NCBI GenBank assembly: GCA_030039775.1 | Contig: JASHUX010000424.1 | Span: forward strand, 1 to 20,208 | DNA length: 20,208 bases | Source of the DNA: Alphaproteobacteria bacterium | GTDB lineage: Bacteria; Pseudomonadota; Alphaproteobacteria; ATCC43930; CGMCC-115725 | Direction of reading: 5' to 3' | Part shown: positions 1 to 10,910 of the stretch, piece after piece | Layout of the letters: each line of letters begins with the position of its first letter | Numbering within the stretch: position 1 is the first letter of the stretch | Position numbers and translations under genes: made by a program | Notes under the pieces: model-generated | What the model was told of the DNA's origin: nothing | The model's database searches: none | What the model saw: only the letters and a program-made list of their open reading frames with translations

Positions 1-1877
<1,877 letters not shown>

Positions 1878-1885
1878 GGCTCAAG

Positions 1886-1890
1886 CCCTC
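1886..1890 (-). promoter_or_regulatory. Ribosome binding site supporting the ftsH TTG start
   Basis: On the minus strand GAGGG lies eight bases before the TTG at 1877-1875. Together with the in-frame TGA at 1883-1881, this fixes the uncommon TTG as the ftsH start. Confidence 0.6.
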
Positions 1891-1930
1891 ACAGGGATTC
1901 AACAAATAGAAGATGGTGGTGCCATACCCA

Positions 1931-3244
1931 TTAAACAACTTTAATCCCGGCTCCGGTCACCGGTCGAGAGGCGCGTAGCAGCACCGCATCCGACGCAACT
2001 GTACCGCGCGCGCCATCGCGGCAATAGCCCAGCCCCGGCACCGCCATAATACCACGATCGTCACGAAATGCGGCGGTCCCAATGCGCGCCGCCGCGGGCA
2101 AGGTCCGTGCCGCTTCGTTAATTTTAACCGGGCCGAGCGCGCCCAAAATCAAGCCGCTCGGCGCGTCGGCAGGCAGGGCGACCCTGAATCGGCCATCCCA
2201 ATTAACTTTTGTACCGGGACCCACGGGCACGGACGCCGCCAGCGCCTTCCCTTCCCGGCAAAGCAATAAGCGGCCCCGATGGGGCACAATCCGGCATCCG
2301 CCGAGTGTGCGCCCGCGCGTCAATCCGGTCACAACTTCTTGATACAGGTGCTCAAGCCGTTCCATCCGCGGCGCGTAATCCGCGCCGCCGACCGCCATCA
2401 GCATGGCCGCCAGCGCCCGCAATCCGACCTCCTCGGGCGCCGCAGCCAAAGGCGCCGGGTCGAACTCGATGAAACCGGCAGGATCGGGCGTCGCAGAGCG
2501 GGCCAAGAGTTGCGCCAGCGGTCGTTCGAGTGCCTGACGCGCGCGAGCCAAGCGCCGGGCCGTCGCCGCAAGGCGTGCCGCGCTCAATCCTTCGCGGGCC
2601 AAGATAGCGCGGCCGTGCCGCAGTCGGACACGCGCGAACTTGTCGTTACGATTGCTCTGATCTTCGAACCATGTCTGGCCAAGTGCGGTGAGCGTCGCGA
2701 CCAGACGGGCGTGTGGAAACGACAACAACGGCCGCAGCAAACGGCAGGAGGGTCGTTCGGCGATCGCCGCCATCGCCGCCAACCCATCAAGGCCGCTGCC
2801 GCGAGCGAGGCGCAGTAAGAACGTCTCGGCTTGGTCGTCCTGGTGGTGCGCGAGCAATAGGTGAAAAACCCCCGCCTCCGCGCACCATTCTTCAAGCAGG
2901 CGGTAACGGGCCGCGCGCGCCGCTGCTTGGATGCCCGCCGTTGGTTTCGGACCGCCCCAGCGCAACGTATGATGCGCGATGTCGTGGGACGCCGCCCATA
3001 CGCCAACCTGCGCCGCCTCCGCACAAGATTCCGGACGCAGCCCGTGATCGACAGTGAGTGCGATGACAAGCCCTTGTCGTGCCGCCGCCCATTCTTGGGC
3101 CAGCAACAGCAACGCCATGCTGTCGGCGCCGCCCGAAACCGCGACTGCTACGCGCGGCGCGCGCTCGAACGAACCGAGCGCCGCCATCGCCGCGCCGAAT
3201 TCCACGGCCGTTAGCGGCCTCGCTCGCGCCGGCCGGGCGCTCAA
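1931..3244 (-). CDS. tilS: tRNA(Ile)-lysidine synthase TilS
   Basis: Attaches lysine to C34 of the tRNA-Ile with anticodon CAU, using ATP, so that it reads AUA and is charged with isoleucine. The 437 residues match the E. coli length (about 430). The PP-loop SGGADS is at residues 37-42, VDHGLR at 65-70, and the conserved AHHQDDQAET at 132-141. These mark the N-terminal adenylation domain; the C-terminal half is more divergent. The start is uncertain: TTG at 3244 keeps the longest N-terminus and leaves ten bases after the cpoB stop, but GTG at codon 14 and ATG at codon 20 also lie before the PP-loop and no strong ribosome site decides. The gene sits between cpoB and ftsH, probably co-transcribed with both. 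Confidence 0.94.
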   Translation of the reverse strand: MSARPARARPLTAVEFGAAMAALGSFERAPRVAVAVSGGADSMALLLLAQEWAAARQGLVIALTVDHGLRPESCAEAAQVGVWAASHDIAHHTLRWGGPKPTAGIQAAARAARYRLLEEWCAEAGVFHLLLAHHQDDQAETFLLRLARGSGLDGLAAMAAIAERPSCRLLRPLLSFPHARLVATLTALGQTWFEDQSNRNDKFARVRLRHGRAILAREGLSAARLAATARRLARARQALERPLAQLLARSATPDPAGFIEFDPAPLAAAPEEVGLRALAAMLMAVGGADYAPRMERLEHLYQEVVTGLTRGRTLGGCRIVPHRGRLLLCREGKALAASVPVGPGTKVNWDGRFRVALPADAPSGLILGALGPVKINEAARTLPAAARIGTAAFRDDRGIMAVPGLGYCRDGARGTVASDAVLLRASRPVTGAGIKVV

Positions 3245-3254
3245 GACGGCATGC

Positions 3255-4076
3255 CTAGCGGCATGATGCCTTGCGCTTCTCGTCGGCTTCCTTAGCCTTC
3301 AGGTTAGCCGGCGCGATCGGAAAGTCGCGATCAAGCTGCGCGAAAGAACGACAGGCGTCGGCTCGGCGACCGAGCATCGACAAGGAGCTGCCGAGCTTCA
3401 ATAGATCGTCGGCGGCCTTGGGCCCCTTCGGATAGCGCTGATAACCCTCGGCGAACGCCGCGGCGGCGGCCTGGAAATTGCGCCGCACATAGTAGGTTTC
3501 TCCGAGCCAATACTGGGCATTGCTCGACAAGCGGTTGTCGGGATAGCGATGGATAAAGTCGCGCAGGGCGCGTTCGGCCGCGGCATAGTTCGCATCGCGC
3601 AACAGACCGAACGCATAGTCGTACTGCTGCTGCGGCGAGCCGTTCGGCAGGGTTCCGGTATCGGCCGCGGGCGGCTCGCCCGCCATCGCCGTCTGGTTCG
3701 ATGGCGGCGCACCGGCATTGCGATTGCGCTGCGGCGGCGTCAGAACCGGCGTCTGACTGTTCATCGCGGTTGGAGGGGGATTACCGCCCAAGGTGGCGCC
3801 CCCATTCGCCTGCTCGAGTGCCTGCAAACGCCCGTCATAGTCGGTTTGCATCTTGTCGAGACGCTGGTTCAGTACCTCGACCGTATGCTGCAAATCCTCA
3901 ATGCGCCCGGTCATTTCGCGCATCTGGTCGCTCAATTGGTCGAATCGCATCTCGTCCCTAGCCGCGGGCGGCTGCGGAGCGCCCATATCTGCGTCTTGGT
4001 CCTGCTGCGCGAACGTGCCTTGCGCGCTCGTCGCCAACGCGATGCTGGTGAAGGCGACTAGAAACAATTTTTTCAT
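3255..4076 (-). CDS. cpoB: Tol-Pal system coordinator CpoB (YbgF)
   Basis: Periplasmic protein that couples the Tol-Pal machine to peptidoglycan synthesis during outer-membrane constriction. The 273 residues start with a Sec signal peptide (MKKLFLVAF, hydrophobic core, cleavage near residue 24 after TFA). A heptad-like coiled coil at about 42-90 fits the trimerisation segment of the family. A Pro/Asn-rich linker follows, and then three TPR units over about 145-270, with the characteristic YPDN, YWLGETYY and YPKG signatures. The ATG at 4076 is preferred over an upstream in-frame start at 4148 because it begins the signal peptide. The gene lies downstream of pal, as is usual, but the gap is 153 bases and contains a strong hairpin, so its expression may be partly uncoupled from pal. 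Confidence 0.93.
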   Translation of the reverse strand: MKKLFLVAFTSIALATSAQGTFAQQDQDADMGAPQPPAARDEMRFDQLSDQMREMTGRIEDLQHTVEVLNQRLDKMQTDYDGRLQALEQANGGATLGGNPPPTAMNSQTPVLTPPQRNRNAGAPPSNQTAMAGEPPAADTGTLPNGSPQQQYDYAFGLLRDANYAAAERALRDFIHRYPDNRLSSNAQYWLGETYYVRRNFQAAAAAFAEGYQRYPKGPKAADDLLKLGSSLSMLGRRADACRSFAQLDRDFPIAPANLKAKEADEKRKASCR

Positions 4077-4133
4077 GGTGCCTGGCCGGAATGAGTTCAG
4101 GCGGCACGACCGTGACAGCCCGCCGCCAAACGA

Positions 4134-4162
4134 ATTCTTAGCCAACAATGCCGGCGAAACAA
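4134..4162 (-). promoter_or_regulatory. Possible weak promoter for cpoB
   Basis: Minus-strand TTGTTT and AAGAAT are separated by exactly 17 bases, just downstream of the pal/cpoB hairpin and about 60 bases before the cpoB ATG. Both hexamers are imperfect (3/6 and 4/6 against the sigma-70 consensus). The position after a likely terminator is what makes it worth noting. Confidence 0.28.
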
Positions 4163-4201
4163 GGGCGCCGGCTCCACCCTCATATGGCGAAGCCGGCGCC
4201 C
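4163..4201 (-). terminator. Hairpin between pal and cpoB, probable intrinsic terminator or attenuator
   Basis: A perfect 11-base-pair GC-rich stem (GGGCGCCGGCT with AGCCGGCGCCC) closes a 17-base loop, 28 bases after the pal stop codon. On the minus-strand transcript it is followed by CUUGUUU. The T-rich tail is short, so it may terminate only partly or act as a 3' end stabiliser for the abundant pal message. Confidence 0.6.
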
Positions 4202-4229
4202 ATCGGTAACGTTAAGCCGGGCCGAGTCG

Positions 4230-4715
4230 TCAGTTGATGACGGTGATGCCGACGCGGTTCTGTGCCCAGGCCTGTTCGTTATCGCCGACGACGATCGGCC
4301 GCTCCTTCCCGTAGGAGATGACGGCGACCCGGTTGCCTGCGACGCCGAGGCTGACCAGCATCCGCTTGACCGCATTGGCGCGGCGATTGCCGAGCGCGAG
4401 GTTGTATTCGCGGGTGCCGCGGTCGTCACAATGACCTTCGATCGTGACGGTCACGTTCTGATAGCGCTTCAGCCAGTCTGCCTGCTTCTGCAACGTCGCC
4501 TGGCCCTCGGGCGTGATGTCGCTGTGGTCAAACTCAAAGAACACGCGATCGCCGACGTTCTGCACGAAATCCTGGCGCGAACCGGGAACCGCCGTGTTCG
4601 TCTGCATTGTCTGCGTTTGACCGCCGCCCGCGGTTCCGCCGCCGGTAGTCGGCGTCTGTGAACAGGCGGCGACGAGCAATAGCGCTGCGAGCAAGGCAAA
4701 TGGACCCAGATTCAT
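4230..4715 (-). CDS. pal: Peptidoglycan-associated lipoprotein Pal
   Basis: Outer-membrane lipoprotein that binds peptidoglycan and TolB and is gathered at the division site by the Tol complex. The 161 residues start with a lipoprotein signal ending in LLLVAAC, with the lipidated Cys at residue 18. A short Thr/Gly/Gln linker follows, and then an OmpA-like domain with the family signatures FEFD, EGHCDDRGTREYN and LGNRRA. The start is ATG 4715 with GAGGAG nine bases upstream; an in-frame TTG three codons earlier overlaps the region between that ribosome site and the ATG and is unlikely. It follows tolB by 136 bases, has its own likely promoter, and is followed by a terminator-like hairpin. Confidence 0.97.
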   Translation of the reverse strand: MNLGPFALLAALLLVAACSQTPTTGGGTAGGGQTQTMQTNTAVPGSRQDFVQNVGDRVFFEFDHSDITPEGQATLQKQADWLKRYQNVTVTIEGHCDDRGTREYNLALGNRRANAVKRMLVSLGVAGNRVAVISYGKERPIVVGDNEQAWAQNRVGITVIN

Positions 4716-4770
4716 CGTTCTCAACTCCTCGAAGGTGCGGCTGGATTACTCACGATAGAAACGACGGGCT

Positions 4771-4797
4771 GAACCCGCACGTTCCGGGTTTGGGTTC
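4771..4797 (-). other. Nested inverted repeat in the pal leader
   Basis: GAACCC at 4771-4776 and GGGTTC at 4792-4797 are inverted, and an alternative inner pair AACCCG/CGGGTT (4772-4777 and 4785-4790) closes a seven-base loop. The two pairings are mutually exclusive. No U-run follows on the transcript, so this is not an obvious terminator; it lies in the untranslated leader expected from the promoter at 4835-4863. Confidence 0.35.
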
Positions 4798-4834
4798 GCA
4801 TTATCGCCTATGGTGAGGTCCGAAGACGCGCGGG

Positions 4835-4863
4835 ACTATAAGTGCGAGAATCTAGGGAATCAA
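4835..4863 (-). promoter_or_regulatory. Likely sigma-70-type promoter for pal
   Basis: On the minus strand TTGATT (4863-4858) and TATAGT (4840-4835) are separated by 17 bases. They match the consensus in 4/6 and 5/6 positions. The -35 box is inside the last codons of tolB. The start point would be near 4828, giving a leader of about 112 bases before the pal ATG. An internal promoter would let pal exceed tolQRAB in output. Confidence 0.5.
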
Positions 4864-6189
4864 GGGGGACCATGCCGGATCAGACGCATCTTGCGGTGTC
4901 ACGACCTCGCGTTCGTTGTAGCCGGTAAGATCGATGGTCCACAGGTGGCTATGGCCGCCGCTGCCGTTCGACTGGGCGGGGGTACTTTTGAAGTACATCA
5001 GTACCCGCCCGTTAGGCGCCCAGGTCGGCCCTTCGACCGAAAAGGCGCTGGTGAGGAGTCGTTCGCCCGTACCATCGGGATGCATGACGCCGATATAGAA
5101 TTGGCCGCCTTCGATTTTGGTGAAGGCGATCTGGTCGCCGCGCGGCGACCAGATCGGCGTGCCGTAAGCCGCTTTACCCTTGCCGAAGGTGATGCGGTGA
5201 ATATCGGTGCCGTCGGAATTCATCACGTAGAGCTGCTGCGATCCGCCCCGGTCGGAATTGAAGACGACTTTGGCGCCGTCAGGCGAATAGCACGGCGACG
5301 TATCGATCGCGGACGTGTCGGTGAGCCGCACCGCACGCCGCGTCCGCAGGTCGAGCGTGTAGATATTGGTGGCGCCGCCGACCGCGAGACTCATGATCAC
5401 CTTGTTGCCGTCGGGCGAAAAGCGCGGCGCGAAGGTCATGCCCGGGAAATCGCCGAGCACCTCTTGCTGGCCGGTATCGATGTTGAATAGGTAGACGCGC
5501 GGCGCTCCGCGCGCATAGGAGAGATACGTGATCTCTTGCGAGGTCGGCGAAAAGCGCGGCGTCAGCACCAGGTTGTGACCGTCGGTTAGATAGCGGTTGT
5601 TGGCGCCGTCCTGGTCCATGATAGCCAGGCGCTTGATGCGATGCTGCAGCGGTCCGCTTTCCGACACATAGACGATATGCGTGTTAAAATATCCGTCTTC
5701 GCCGGTGATGCGCTTGTAAATCGCGTCGGCGACGATATGCGCGATCTGCCGCCAGCGATCCCTCGTCGCGGTGTAGCGCAGGCCGGTAAGCTGCTGCTCG
5801 GCGAAAATATCCCAAAGCCGGAATTCGACCGCGAGCCGCCCGTCCGGCTGGACCGTGACGTTGCCGGTGACCAGCGCCTGTGCATTGAGGATCCGCCAGT
5901 TGGCGTAATTGGGCGGCGTGCGGGTCGCCGTGTCTTTATCGACAAACGCGCGCTGATCCAGCGGCTTGAAGAGGCCGGATCGCTCGAGATCCGCAGACAG
6001 CACCTCCGTGATGTCGTGGCCGATCTGCGTGCCCTCGTCTGTGCCGGCGAGATCCGGAATCGCGATCGGCAGCGGCTGAACCTGGCCGTGCGTCAAGTCG
6101 AGATGGAGCTCGGCGCGCGCCACGGGAGCGGCGAACGTCACCACGAGCGCGATCACGGCGACGACGGGAGCGGAAGCAAAACGAATCAT
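4852..6189 (-). CDS. tolB: Tol-Pal system periplasmic beta-propeller TolB
   Basis: Periplasmic protein that binds Pal and TolA and regulates Pal mobility and peptidoglycan binding. The 445 residues begin with a signal peptide cleaved after ARA at residue 26. The N-terminal alpha/beta domain (with the DLERSGLF signature) is followed by a six-bladed propeller with repeated FSPDG, YSPDG and SPRGDQI type motifs. The ATG at 6189 overlaps the tolA stop as ATGA, which fixes the start; a longer in-frame ORF from 6234 would place the signal peptide internally and is rejected. The last codons carry the -35 box of the pal promoter. Confidence 0.97.
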   Translation of the reverse strand: MIRFASAPVVAVIALVVTFAAPVARAELHLDLTHGQVQPLPIAIPDLAGTDEGTQIGHDITEVLSADLERSGLFKPLDQRAFVDKDTATRTPPNYANWRILNAQALVTGNVTVQPDGRLAVEFRLWDIFAEQQLTGLRYTATRDRWRQIAHIVADAIYKRITGEDGYFNTHIVYVSESGPLQHRIKRLAIMDQDGANNRYLTDGHNLVLTPRFSPTSQEITYLSYARGAPRVYLFNIDTGQQEVLGDFPGMTFAPRFSPDGNKVIMSLAVGGATNIYTLDLRTRRAVRLTDTSAIDTSPCYSPDGAKVVFNSDRGGSQQLYVMNSDGTDIHRITFGKGKAAYGTPIWSPRGDQIAFTKIEGGQFYIGVMHPDGTGERLLTSAFSVEGPTWAPNGRVLMYFKSTPAQSNGSGGHSHLWTIDLTGYNEREVVTPQDASDPAWSPLIP

Positions 6190-7097
6190 CCAGCGATATC
6201 CTTGGGGTCGAAGGTGATGGTGAAGGTTTGCCACTCGTTATATTTGTCCAGCGGCAATTTGAGGGGCGAGCAAGCCGGGTTCAGCAAGGCACGGCGCGCG
6301 GAATCCGCGGCGGCGCGGAAAAACGGATCGCCGTAGCGGTCGGTATTGAGCAGCTGAACCCCGCGTACGGTCGCATCGGGATTCATCGTGACGCGGAATT
6401 CGGGCGTCAAGTCGGCTGCGCCCTGCGCGCCTGCTGGAACGTTCCAGCATTGCTCGATCTGCTGTTTCACGAGATCGAGCTCGCTCGCGGTCAATTGCGC
6501 GCCAAGTGGGGCGATGGGTTGCGACGACGTCCGTACTTGTTGGTTGGCCGGCTTAGGCTGGGGCGGCTGATTCCGCGTCGGATCGTTCTTCGCCAAATTT
6601 TTTAGCAGCGAATCGAACTGCTGAGTCTGATCGGGCTGTTCCTTCGGCGGTTGCGGTTTCGGCGGCGGCACCGTCACGTTCACCGGTTTTACATCCGGCG
6701 GCGCCTGCGGCTTTATCGCCGGGATCGGCGGGATCGGAGTCGGCGGCATCGGCTTCGGCTGGGGCGCCGGCGGCGTCGGCGTCGCAAGCTGTGGTTCAGG
6801 GGGCTTCACCACCGGCGGCGGCACAGGCTTCGGCTCCACCTTGGGGGGCGTCGGCATCGGCGGTTCCGGCTTCGGCGGCGGCACCGCTTCGGCGACTTCA
6901 GGCTTGGCCTCGGGTGTCGGCGGTGTTTTGGTCAGTTGGGTGGCGCGCGTCTCGGGCCCGATCTTCACCAACTGCACCACCAGCGGCGTCTCTTCGGGCA
7001 GCGGATGACGGAACAGGTTCGGCAGACCCACAAGGAATATCAGCACCAATCCCAGGTGCAGAATCCCCGACGCGATATACCCGCTGCGTTCCGGCAT
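6186..7097 (-). CDS. tolA: Tol-Pal system protein TolA with proline-rich spacer
   Basis: Inner-membrane protein that transduces proton-motive force from TolQR to TolB and Pal across the periplasm. The 303 residues show one N-terminal membrane helix (about 7-25) with the SxxxH pair (S10, H14) used to contact TolQR. A very proline-rich region follows at about 50-165, then a TolA/TonB-like C-terminal domain at about 205-303 containing [17 protein letters not shown] and the final [10 protein letters not shown]. The spacer is made of PPKPEP-type repeats and not the Ala/Lys/Glu-rich helical rod of E. coli TolA, so it looks more like a TonB linker. ATG 7097 is chosen; a TTG at 7106 overlapping the tolR stop is an alternative. 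The gene overlaps tolB by four bases. Confidence 0.93.
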   Translation of the reverse strand: MPERSGYIASGILHLGLVLIFLVGLPNLFRHPLPEETPLVVQLVKIGPETRATQLTKTPPTPEAKPEVAEAVPPPKPEPPMPTPPKVEPKPVPPPVVKPPEPQLATPTPPAPQPKPMPPTPIPPIPAIKPQAPPDVKPVNVTVPPPKPQPPKEQPDQTQQFDSLLKNLAKNDPTRNQPPQPKPANQQVRTSSQPIAPLGAQLTASELDLVKQQIEQCWNVPAGAQGAADLTPEFRVTMNPDATVRGVQLLNTDRYGDPFFRAAADSARRALLNPACSPLKLPLDKYNEWQTFTITFDPKDIAG

Positions 7098-7102
7098 TGC
7101 AC

Positions 7103-7582
7103 TCAAGGTTGTTTCGGCGCACTCGTTTGGTTCGGTGCCGGGGGCGTAGCACCGGATTGTGTCGGTTCGGTGATCAACGAAACCTTGTCGAAGCCCGCTG
7201 CACTGACCATACCCATGATCTGCATGACGCGGCCGTAATTGATGGCGCGGTCGCCACGGACATAGATGTCGGCGTTGGGGTTGGACTTGGTGATTGCTTG
7301 CAGCCGCGGAACGAGTTGATCGTCTGAGATTGCGTCGTTTTGGATGAACATTTGGCCTTGGGCATTGACGGTGATGACCAACGGCTCTTGCGGTTGGTTA
7401 ATTGCCGGCGCCTGAGTCTGCGGCAAATCGACCGGCACGCCGACCGTCAGCAACGGCGCCGCTACCATGAAAATCACCAAGAGAACGAGCATCACGTCGA
7501 CCATCGGCGTGACATTGATGTCGCTCATCGGGCGATAGCGGTGATTGCTGCCCCTTTTGGTTTGCTGAAGGGTAACGGCCAT
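7103..7582 (-). CDS. tolR: Tol-Pal system protein TolR (ExbD family)
   Basis: Inner-membrane partner of TolQ in the proton-driven motor. The 159 residues have a short cytoplasmic tail, a single membrane helix at about 28-46 with the proton-carrying Asp at residue 29 in VTPMVDVMLVLLVIFM, and a periplasmic domain with IYVRGD, a typical ExbD/TolR signature. ATG 7582 lies three bases after the tolQ stop. Neighbours are tolQ upstream and tolA downstream. Confidence 0.96.
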   Translation of the reverse strand: MAVTLQQTKRGSNHRYRPMSDINVTPMVDVMLVLLVIFMVAAPLLTVGVPVDLPQTQAPAINQPQEPLVITVNAQGQMFIQNDAISDDQLVPRLQAITKSNPNADIYVRGDRAINYGRVMQIMGMVSAAGFDKVSLITEPTQSGATPPAPNQTSAPKQP

Positions 7583-7584
7583 GG

Positions 7585-8322
7585 TCAGGCTTTCTCGTCG
7601 AGCTGCCGCGACAGGATCGCGCTGAATTCGGTGGCGAAACCCTCGAGCCGCCCGGCATAGCGGCTGAAATCGGTCGAGTACTTGTTATAAGCAATGACCG
7701 CCGGAATCGCGGCCACCAAACCGAGCGCGGTCGCGAACAATGATTCGGCGATGCCCGGCGCCACCACGGCGAGGCTGGTGTTTTTGGCGGCGGCGATCGA
7801 CTGGAAGCTGTTCATAATGCCCCAGACCGTGCCGAACAGGCCGACGAACGGCGCCGTGGCGCCGACCGTGGCGAGAAACGGCATGAAGCGCTCGAGCCGA
7901 TCCATCTCGCGACCCAGCGTCACCTGCATGACGCGCTCGATGCGTTCCTGGAGACCGGTCTTGGTGCCGGTATTGGGCACCCTCCCGCGTGCCGCGGTTC
8001 GCCGCCACTCCCGCATCGCGGCCGCGAAGACTGCGGACATCGGGTCCGCCGGGCGGTTGCCGATGCGGTCGTAGAGATCGTCGAGCGAACCGCCCGACCA
8101 AAACGTTTCCTCGAAGCTTTCGGCGTCGCGGCGCAGGCGGCGGAGCTTGGTGAGCTTGTCGAAAATCACCGCCCACGACCAGAACGACGCGAGCAACAGC
8201 AGCACGCAGACGATCTTCACGACAAGGTCGGCTTGGAGAAACAGCGTCACGATCGACAAATCGTGCGGTACCGCGCCCGCCCCCGCGAGCGCGACCTGAC
8301 TGACGGCGTTTGAACCTTCCAT
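7585..8322 (-). CDS. tolQ: Tol-Pal system protein TolQ (MotA/ExbB family)
   Basis: Proton-channel subunit of the Tol motor in the inner membrane. The 245 residues contain three hydrophobic helices: about 33-54, and two more in the second half within the family signature VGATAPFVGLFGTVWGIM and in the segment ending in GLVAAIPAVIAYN. The cytoplasmic loop between helices 1 and 2 is large, as expected. ATG 8322 lies two bases after the ybgC stop. Length is close to the 230-240 residues of the family. Confidence 0.97.
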   Translation of the reverse strand: MEGSNAVSQVALAGAGAVPHDLSIVTLFLQADLVVKIVCVLLLLASFWSWAVIFDKLTKLRRLRRDAESFEETFWSGGSLDDLYDRIGNRPADPMSAVFAAAMREWRRTAARGRVPNTGTKTGLQERIERVMQVTLGREMDRLERFMPFLATVGATAPFVGLFGTVWGIMNSFQSIAAAKNTSLAVVAPGIAESLFATALGLVAAIPAVIAYNKYSTDFSRYAGRLEGFATEFSAILSRQLDEKA

Positions 8323-8324
8323 GT

Positions 8325-8747
8325 CTACTCTTCCGTTGAGTTACCGTTGTGGAGCGAAGCGAACGCGGCGGCGATCGCGGCCGGCAAGCGCCGCGGCTTG
8401 GCGTCCCGGCCGAGACAGGCAATGCGCAGGGCGAAGCGCACAAGCGGTCGGTCGCCGCGCCGAACCTCTTGATCCAGCTCGAGCGACGCGCCACGGAGAT
8501 GCGTCACTTCCGTCGCCACCGCCAACTCGTCGTCAAGCCGTGCCGGCTGCAGATATTCCGCGACGAGCCGGCGCACGACGAACAGCAGACCGGCTTCGCC
8601 GCGCAATTTTTCCCGCTCGATGCCGAGATGGCGCAACATTTCGGTACGCGCACGCTCCGCGAACTTCAGATAGTTGGCGTGATACACGAGGCCGCCGGCA
8701 TCGGTATCTTCCCAATAGACGCGGAGATTGTAGAGGTGCGCGGTCAT
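8325..8747 (-). CDS. ybgC: Acyl-CoA thioesterase YbgC, Tol-Pal operon
   Basis: Hot-dog-fold thioesterase, cytosolic, that hydrolyses acyl-CoA or acyl-ACP; it heads the tol operon in many Gram-negative bacteria. The 140 residues match the family length. The 4-hydroxybenzoyl-CoA thioesterase-type signature [15 protein letters not shown] at residues 13-27 holds the expected catalytic Asp16. The ATG overlaps the ruvB stop as ATGA, and the stop is two bases from the tolQ start, so translation is likely coupled on both sides. The natural substrate is not visible from sequence. Confidence 0.94.
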   Translation of the reverse strand: MTAHLYNLRVYWEDTDAGGLVYHANYLKFAERARTEMLRHLGIEREKLRGEAGLLFVVRRLVAEYLQPARLDDELAVATEVTHLRGASLELDQEVRRGDRPLVRFALRIACLGRDAKPRRLPAAIAAAFASLHNGNSTEE

Positions 8748-9796
8748 CCCGCTTCCGCTTCGTCGTCGAGAAGATCGAGCTGCGCGGACGGCGTCCGCAG
8801 CGGCACCAAACCCAAATGGCGATAGCCGCGATCGGTCAAGAGACGGCCGCGCGAGCTGCGCTGCACCAATCCTTCCTGCATCAAATAGGGTTCGATCACT
8901 TCCTCGATCACGTCGCGCTCTTCCGACAGCGCCGCCGCCAGCGTCTCGGCGCCGACCGGCCCGCCGCCGTAGCTCTCGGCGATGCAGGTCAAATACCGCC
9001 GATCGATGGCGTCGAGGCCGCTCTTGTCGATATCGAGCCGCACTAATGCGGCATCCGCCACCTTCGCGTCGATCTTTTTCGCATTCGATACTGCGGCGAA
9101 ATCGCGCACGCGCCGTAAGAGCCGCACCGCAATCCGGGGCGTACCGCGCGCCCGCGACGCGATCTCCGCCGCGCCGTCGAGCTCAAGCGGCATGCCCAGC
9201 AAGCCCGCGCCACGCGACACGATCTGACGCAGTTCCTCAGCCGTGTAGAAATCGAGGCGCAGCGGAATGCCGAAGCGTTCGCGCAGTGGTCGCGTGATCA
9301 AGCCCGAGCGCGTCGTCGCCCCGACGAGGGTGAAGGGCTGAAGGTCGATGCGCATCGAGCGGGCCGCCGGACCCTCGCCGATAATAATATCGAGTTGGAA
9401 ATCCTCGATCGCGGGATAGAGCACTTCTTCGACCGCCGGGGCCAGGCGATGAATCTCGTCGATGAACAACACGTCATGCGGCTGCAAATTAGTCAGCAGC
9501 GCGGCAAGGTCGCCGGCGCGCTGGATCACCGGACCGGATGTGGCCCGGAACCCGACGCCCATTTCGCGGGCGACGATTTGAGCCAGCGTCGTCTTGCCAA
9601 GACCCGGCGGTCCATGGAGCAGCACATGATCGAGCGGTTCACGTCGCGCCTTGGCGGCGGCGATGAAGACGCGCAGATTCTCGCGCTGCTTGGCCTGGCC
9701 GATGAAATCGCCGAGCGATTGCGGCCGTAGGCCGACTTCGGCGGCATCCTCCGCCTCGGGCTGCGGCGCCACCGCGCGCTTGCCGTCAGCACTCAC
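8744..9796 (-). CDS. ruvB: Holliday junction branch migration helicase RuvB
   Basis: AAA+ motor that, with RuvA, drives branch migration of four-way junctions in recombination repair. The 350 residues fit the family. Walker A GPPGLGKT is at residues 62-69, Walker B DEIH at 113-116, and the sensor-1 segment GATTRSG follows; the C-terminal winged-helix domain includes [14 protein letters not shown]. The start is GTG at 9796, overlapping the ruvA stop as GTGA. The gene is fused by overlap to ybgC, linking the recombination and Tol genes into one transcription unit. Confidence 0.98.
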   Translation of the reverse strand: MSADGKRAVAPQPEAEDAAEVGLRPQSLGDFIGQAKQRENLRVFIAAAKARREPLDHVLLHGPPGLGKTTLAQIVAREMGVGFRATSGPVIQRAGDLAALLTNLQPHDVLFIDEIHRLAPAVEEVLYPAIEDFQLDIIIGEGPAARSMRIDLQPFTLVGATTRSGLITRPLRERFGIPLRLDFYTAEELRQIVSRGAGLLGMPLELDGAAEIASRARGTPRIAVRLLRRVRDFAAVSNAKKIDAKVADAALVRLDIDKSGLDAIDRRYLTCIAESYGGGPVGAETLAAALSEERDVIEEVIEPYLMQEGLVQRSSRGRLLTDRGYRHLGLVPLRTPSAQLDLLDDEAEAG

Positions 9797-10386
9797 CGTC
9801 CCAGCTCCCGCAAGCCCGCACGCACCAGGGCGTCGATCTTGGCGTCACCGCCGAGGCGCTTCGCCGCGTCCATCACGGCACCATAGGCGGCGCTCTTGGC
9901 GTAGCCGAAATTCACCAGCGCCGAGACCGCATCGGCGACCGCACCCGACGGTGTTACGACGCCGCTGGCAACCGGCGCAGCGACGTCGCCGACCTTGTCG
10001 CGCAATTCCATGACAATGCGTTGACCGAGCTTCGGCCCGACGCCGTCGGCGCGCACGAACGCAGCTTTGTCTTGCGCCAGAATCGCCGTCGCCATCGCAC
10101 CGGGATCGAGCACCGACAGGATCGCCAGCGCGACTTTGCCGCCGACGCCTTGCACGGTTGTCAGCAAGCGGAACCAGGATCGTTCCGCGGCATCGACGAA
10201 ACCGAACAATTGAATCCGATCCTCACGGATTTGCGTTTCGACCAGCAGCTTCAGCGGCTGACCGATCTTCGGCGCACGGCTTAATGTCCGCGATGAGGCA
10301 TAGACAAGATAACCGACGCCGTTGCAGTCGAGCACCACCGTCTCGTCGCCGATCTGATCGACCAGGCCCGAAAGCATCGCAATCAT
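9793..10386 (-). CDS. ruvA: Holliday junction DNA-binding protein RuvA
   Basis: Tetrameric junction-binding subunit that positions RuvB rings on the DNA. The 197 residues show the N-terminal OB-fold start (MIAMLSG), two helix-hairpin-helix elements containing [14 protein letters not shown] and [12 protein letters not shown], and a C-terminal RuvB-contact domain with [11 protein letters not shown]. The ATG overlaps the ruvC stop as ATGA. Nothing departs from the family except a short linker of Ala/Val/Gly character before domain III, which is normally variable. Confidence 0.97.
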   Translation of the reverse strand: MIAMLSGLVDQIGDETVVLDCNGVGYLVYASSRTLSRAPKIGQPLKLLVETQIREDRIQLFGFVDAAERSWFRLLTTVQGVGGKVALAILSVLDPGAMATAILAQDKAAFVRADGVGPKLGQRIVMELRDKVGDVAAPVASGVVTPSGAVADAVSALVNFGYAKSAAYGAVMDAAKRLGGDAKIDALVRAGLRELGR

Positions 10387-10883
10387 GATACGGCTTCCGC
10401 CTTGTCCCAGATGCGATTGGTCTGAATGTGATGCGCGTGACAGATGGCGACGGCGAGCGCGTCGGCGGCATCGGCAAGTGCCTGTGTGCCGGGCAAGAGC
10501 ATCCGCACCATCACCTCGACCTGATGCTTGTCGGCATGACCGGCCCCGACCACTGCCTTCTTGACCAGATTGGTGGAATACTCCGCAACGGAAATGCCTT
10601 TCAGCGCCGGCGCAAGCAGCGCCACGGCCCGCGCCGAGCCAAGCTTCAGAGTCGAACCCGGATTCTTGTTGAGGAAGGTCTCCTCCACAGCCGCCGCATC
10701 GGGATTATAGGCGGCAAGGACTGCGCCCAGCCCCTCGAACAATTCGACCAGCCGCTCCGCTAGCGTGCCGCCGGATCGCGTGTGGATCGCGCCGTCGGCG
10801 ACGTGGCGCAAACGATTGCCGTCGACGGCAACCACGCCCCAGCCGGTATGCCGCAGACCCGGATCGAGACCGATGATGCGCAT
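10383..10883 (-). CDS. ruvC: Holliday junction resolvase RuvC
   Basis: Dimeric endonuclease that cuts four-way DNA junctions. The 166 residues match the family. The four acidic metal ligands are all present: D7 in GLDPGL, E67 in AVEETF, D138 and D141 in the C-terminal helix ahead of [12 protein letters not shown] 10883 is chosen because it starts directly at the first strand MRIIGLDPG; an upstream in-frame GTG at 10910 would overlap the yebC stop and add nine unconserved residues. A minus-strand AGGTGG lies about ten bases upstream. yebC ends 27 bases before this start. Confidence 0.97.
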   Translation of the reverse strand: MRIIGLDPGLRHTGWGVVAVDGNRLRHVADGAIHTRSGGTLAERLVELFEGLGAVLAAYNPDAAAVEETFLNKNPGSTLKLGSARAVALLAPALKGISVAEYSTNLVKKAVVGAGHADKHQVEVMVRMLLPGTQALADAADALAVAICHAHHIQTNRIWDKAEAVS

Positions 10884-10910
10884 TTCCCCGTTCCACCTAC
10901 CCGCGCGCAC

